In this document: positions 6,177 through 6,568 of the stretch, piece by piece
Layout of the letters: every line of letters starts with the position of its first letter
Position numbering within the stretch: the stretch's first letter is position 1
Source of the DNA: Candidatus Hydrogenedentota bacterium
GTDB taxonomy: Bacteria > Hydrogenedentota > Hydrogenedentia > Hydrogenedentales > SLHB01
DNA: 6,568 bases
Direction of reading: 5' to 3'
Assembly: GCA_016934125.1 (NCBI GenBank)
Contig: JAFGTL010000181.1
Coordinates: 1 to 6,568, forward strand
Notes under the pieces: model-generated
Database searches by the model: none
What the model was told of the DNA's origin: nothing
Seen by the model: only the letters and a program-made list of their open reading frames with translations
Made by a program: the position numbers and the translations under genes

Positions 6177-6180
6177 GGAG
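6175..6180 (+). promoter_or_regulatory. Ribosome-binding site of pilT, overlapping the gspE stop
   Basis: AAGGAG shares its first two bases with the gspE TAA stop (6174-6176) and lies 9 bases before ATG 6190. It fixes the pilT start and makes co-translation with gspE likely. Confidence 0.8.
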
Positions 6181-6189
6181 ACAAGCCCC

Positions 6190-6568
6190 ATGGCGTACGA
6201 GATGGTCAGTCTGTTGCGGATGCTCATCGACCGCGAGGGATCCGACTTGCACCTCGCGGTCGACGATCCGCCGGTCGGCCGGGTTCACGGCCATCTCCAG
6301 TACTTCGGCGACAACCCGCTCACCGCCGAGGACACGGAGCGGCTCATGAAGAGCATCGCGTCCGTGGACAACCAGCAGGAACTCCAGGAGGTCGGCGGCT
6401 CGGACTTCGGGTTCGCCTTCGAGGACGTGGCCCGGTTCCGTGTGGCGATTTTCAAGCAGAAGGGCTATGTGGGCCTGGTGCTCCGGCTGATTCCGAACAA
6501 GATCATGACCTTCGAGGAGATCGGCCTGCCCGAGAGCCTCAAGGAGGTCATCAACCAGCCGCGCGGCC
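6190..6568 (+). CDS. pilT: PilT-type retraction ATPase, 3' end outside window
   Basis: Seen: 126 complete codons from ATG 6190, running off the window. The N-terminal PAS-like domain of PilT is clear: G-S-D-L-H-L at 17-22, P-P-V-G-R-V-H-G at 27-34, G-S-D-F-G-F-A-F then A-R-F-R-V-A-I-F-K-Q, the strand L-V-L-R-L-I-P-N-K-I, and the helix beginning E-E-I-G-L-P. The last residues (N-Q-P-R-G) fall just before the expected Walker A loop, so catalytic motifs cannot be checked. Known: PilT/PilU hexamers power depolymerisation of type IV pili, giving twitching motility and DNA uptake. Classical type II secretion systems lack it. It starts 13 bases after the gspE stop with a strong ribosome site, so the two motors are almost surely co-transcribed. 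PilU or another PilT paralogue is possible. Confidence 0.9.
   Translation, partial: MAYEMVSLLRMLIDREGSDLHLAVDDPPVGRVHGHLQYFGDNPLTAEDTERLMKSIASVDNQQELQEVGGSDFGFAFEDVARFRVAIFKQKGYVGLVLRLIPNKIMTFEEIGLPESLKEVINQPRG

Noticed and set aside
5160..6227. A 355-codon open frame on the minus strand opposite the gspE motor domain
   Set aside because: The sense strand encodes intact Walker, Asp-box, His-box and zinc motifs; the antisense product is compositionally biased.
1..6568. CRISPR arrays, tRNA or rRNA genes, insertion sequences
   Set aside because: No regularly spaced direct repeats, no tRNA-like cloverleaf or rRNA sequence, and no transposase-like product was seen.

Overview
The window looks like ordinary chromosomal DNA of a high-GC Gram-negative (diderm) bacterium, with coding GC in the mid-60s by eye. 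It carries part of a type II secretion / type IV pilus-like machine. All recognisable genes lie on the + strand. The mix of Gsp-type pseudopilin genes with a PilT-type ATPase is seen in delta-proteobacteria-like and PVC/Hydrogenedentota-like lineages, but the taxonomic placement is a weak guess.

Region 1 (2-3746) is a tight operon: gspJ (5' end outside the window), gspK, gspL and gspM. gspJ/gspK and gspK/gspL overlap by ATGA. gspL and gspM are separated by 72 bases that hold a strong ribosome-binding site and a possible 18-codon mini-ORF, itself ATGA-coupled to gspM. GspJ and GspK are minor pseudopilins expected at the fibre tip. GspL and GspM are the inner-membrane platform pair, equivalent to PilM/PilN and PilO of type IV pili.

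Region 2 (3747-4328) is a 582-base gap with no convincing gene. It holds a promoter-like element lying inside a perfect 9-bp inverted repeat, a candidate long RNA stem, an intrinsic-terminator-like hairpin with six T's, and an AT-richer stretch with a good sigma70-like promoter directly before gspE. The upstream elements could define a short non-coding transcript of about 280 nt. That is an inference.

Region 3 (4329-6568) holds gspE/pilB, the secretion/assembly ATPase, with an MshEN-type N-domain, an unusual Ser-rich linker, complete Walker motifs and a tetracysteine zinc site. It is followed after 13 bases by the start of pilT, the retraction-type ATPase, which runs off the window. Together the genes describe a pseudopilus or pilus that GspE extends from the GspL/GspM platform, with GspJ/GspK at the tip and a PilT-like motor that may retract it.

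No mobile element, CRISPR array, tRNA or rRNA was seen. The machine itself is known. The less ordinary points are the T2SS/PilT mixture, the Ser-rich insert in the ATPase and the structured intergenic gap.
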